Source: an uncultured Bacteroidota bacterium (GTDB taxonomy: Bacteria > Bacteroidota > Bacteroidia > Chitinophagales > Chitinophagaceae). From it: DNA of 7,036 nt. Numbering within the stretch: position 1 is the stretch's first letter; every line of letters starts with the position of its first letter. The stretch is from contig CAIWHF010000176.1 of the NCBI GenBank assembly GCA_903912405.1, positions 1-7,036 of the forward strand, in the 5' to 3' direction. This document shows positions 6,450 through 7,036 of the stretch, piece by piece. The position numbers and the translations under genes are program-made. Under the pieces are notes generated by a model. It was not told the origin of the DNA, ran no database searches, and saw nothing but the letters and a program-made list of their open reading frames with translations.

Positions 6450-7036
6450 ATGCTAAAAGTAGCCATTACAGGTGGTATAGGCTCCGGAAAGAGTTTGGTG
6501 TGCCAAGTGTTCAAAACACTTGGCATTCCTATATTTAATGCAGATGCCGTTAGTAATCAATTAGTGGAAAACAATAAGGAATTAAAAGATGCCATCATTA
6601 AACTATTTGGTACAGAAGCTTATTTAAATAATAACTACAATAGAAAATACATAGGCAATATTGTGTTCAACAACCCAGAAAAACTTCAGTTACTTAACGA
6701 CTTAATACATCCCTTAGCCATACAAGCAGCAAAACAATGGTTCGAAGAACAGCATGCTCCCTATGCTATAAAAGAAGCGGCCATTCTATTTGAATCCAAT
6801 GCCCAACAAGATATCGATATTGTAATAGGCGTAACTGCACCGGAGACCTTGAGAATAGAACGCGTAATGCAAAGAACCGGATATAGCATAGACGAAGTTA
6901 TAAAGCGAATACAACTACAAATGCCCAATGAAGAAAAAATGGCAAAATGTGATTACGTTATTCAAAATGACAATAAAACAGCATTACTACCGCAACTATT
7001 GCGCATTCACGAAGCCCTTTTAAATAAAAGTAATAC
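6450..7036 (+). CDS. coaE: Dephospho-CoA kinase CoaE, 3' end cut by the window
   Basis: Catalyses the last step of coenzyme A synthesis, ATP-dependent phosphorylation of the 3'-hydroxyl of dephospho-CoA in the cytoplasm. The 195 visible codons contain no stop. The P-loop is TGGIGSGKS (7-15), followed by Leu where many CoaE proteins have Thr. FNADAVSNQLV (29-39) corresponds to the DAD segment that holds the catalytic Asp; Asp32 is kept while the first position is Asn. The RKYIGNIVFNNPEKLQLLNDLIHPL block (65-89) and the EAAILFESN stretch (109-117) are typical CoaE substrate-side motifs. RIERVMQRTGYS (135-146) matches the lid region, and CDYVIQND (167-174) the conserved C-terminal strand. CoaE is usually about 195-205 residues, so only a few are missing. 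The ATG is 1 base after the yajC stop, implying coupled translation. No other upstream start is plausible. Confidence 0.95.
   Translation, partial: MLKVAITGGIGSGKSLVCQVFKTLGIPIFNADAVSNQLVENNKELKDAIIKLFGTEAYLNNNYNRKYIGNIVFNNPEKLQLLNDLIHPLAIQAAKQWFEEQHAPYAIKEAAILFESNAQQDIDIVIGVTAPETLRIERVMQRTGYSIDEVIKRIQLQMPNEEKMAKCDYVIQNDNKTALLPQLLRIHEALLNKSN

Noticed and set aside
6495..6545. Variant P-loop (GSGKS followed by Leu) and NAD instead of DAD in CoaE as signs of a defective enzyme
   Set aside because: The P-loop Lys and Ser and Asp32 are intact, the flanking motifs are normal, and similar variation occurs in CoaE proteins of this phylum as far as I recall.

Overview
The window looks like chromosomal DNA of a member of the Bacteroidota, probably near the Chitinophagaceae. 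The evidence is the low GC content, the absence of Shine-Dalgarno sequences before all eight starts, a Bacteroidota-type -7 promoter element (TAGTTTTG) before nusB, a long (311-residue) NusB, and the gene order nusB - DUF1573 lipoprotein - yajC - coaE. The family-level placement is an inference. All genes lie on the + strand and coding density is very high. No RNA gene, CRISPR array, insertion sequence, pseudogene or convincing terminator was seen, and no gene-free stretch exceeds about 100 bases.

Left part (103-4631): a four-gene run with gaps of only 10-15 bases. The first three genes encode a complete EmrAB-TolC type tripartite efflux pump: an outer-membrane TolC-like channel, an HlyD/EmrA-type periplasmic adaptor anchored by one N-terminal helix, and a DHA2-family (14-helix) proton antiporter. 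Together they should move a toxic or lipophilic compound from the cytoplasm or inner membrane to the outside; the sequence does not reveal the substrate. The fourth gene, 10 bases after the antiporter, encodes a small probable lipoprotein with two CXXCH (haem c-type) motifs flanking a beta-rich middle. It is the least understood gene here. No regulator gene is visible, although one could lie upstream of the window.

Right part (4665-7036): a housekeeping operon that starts with a recognisable promoter. It encodes long NusB (transcription antitermination), a DUF1573 lipoprotein, YajC (Sec accessory subunit) and CoaE (last step of coenzyme A synthesis). Gaps are 2, 31 and 1 bases, so the genes are probably co-transcribed. 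CoaE is still open at the right edge but looks only a few residues short of complete.

Most of the window is ordinary. The points most worth a second look are the di-CXXCH lipoprotein attached to the efflux operon, the large internal expansion of NusB, and a short inverted repeat just inside the tolC-like gene. I found no convincing new multi-gene system.
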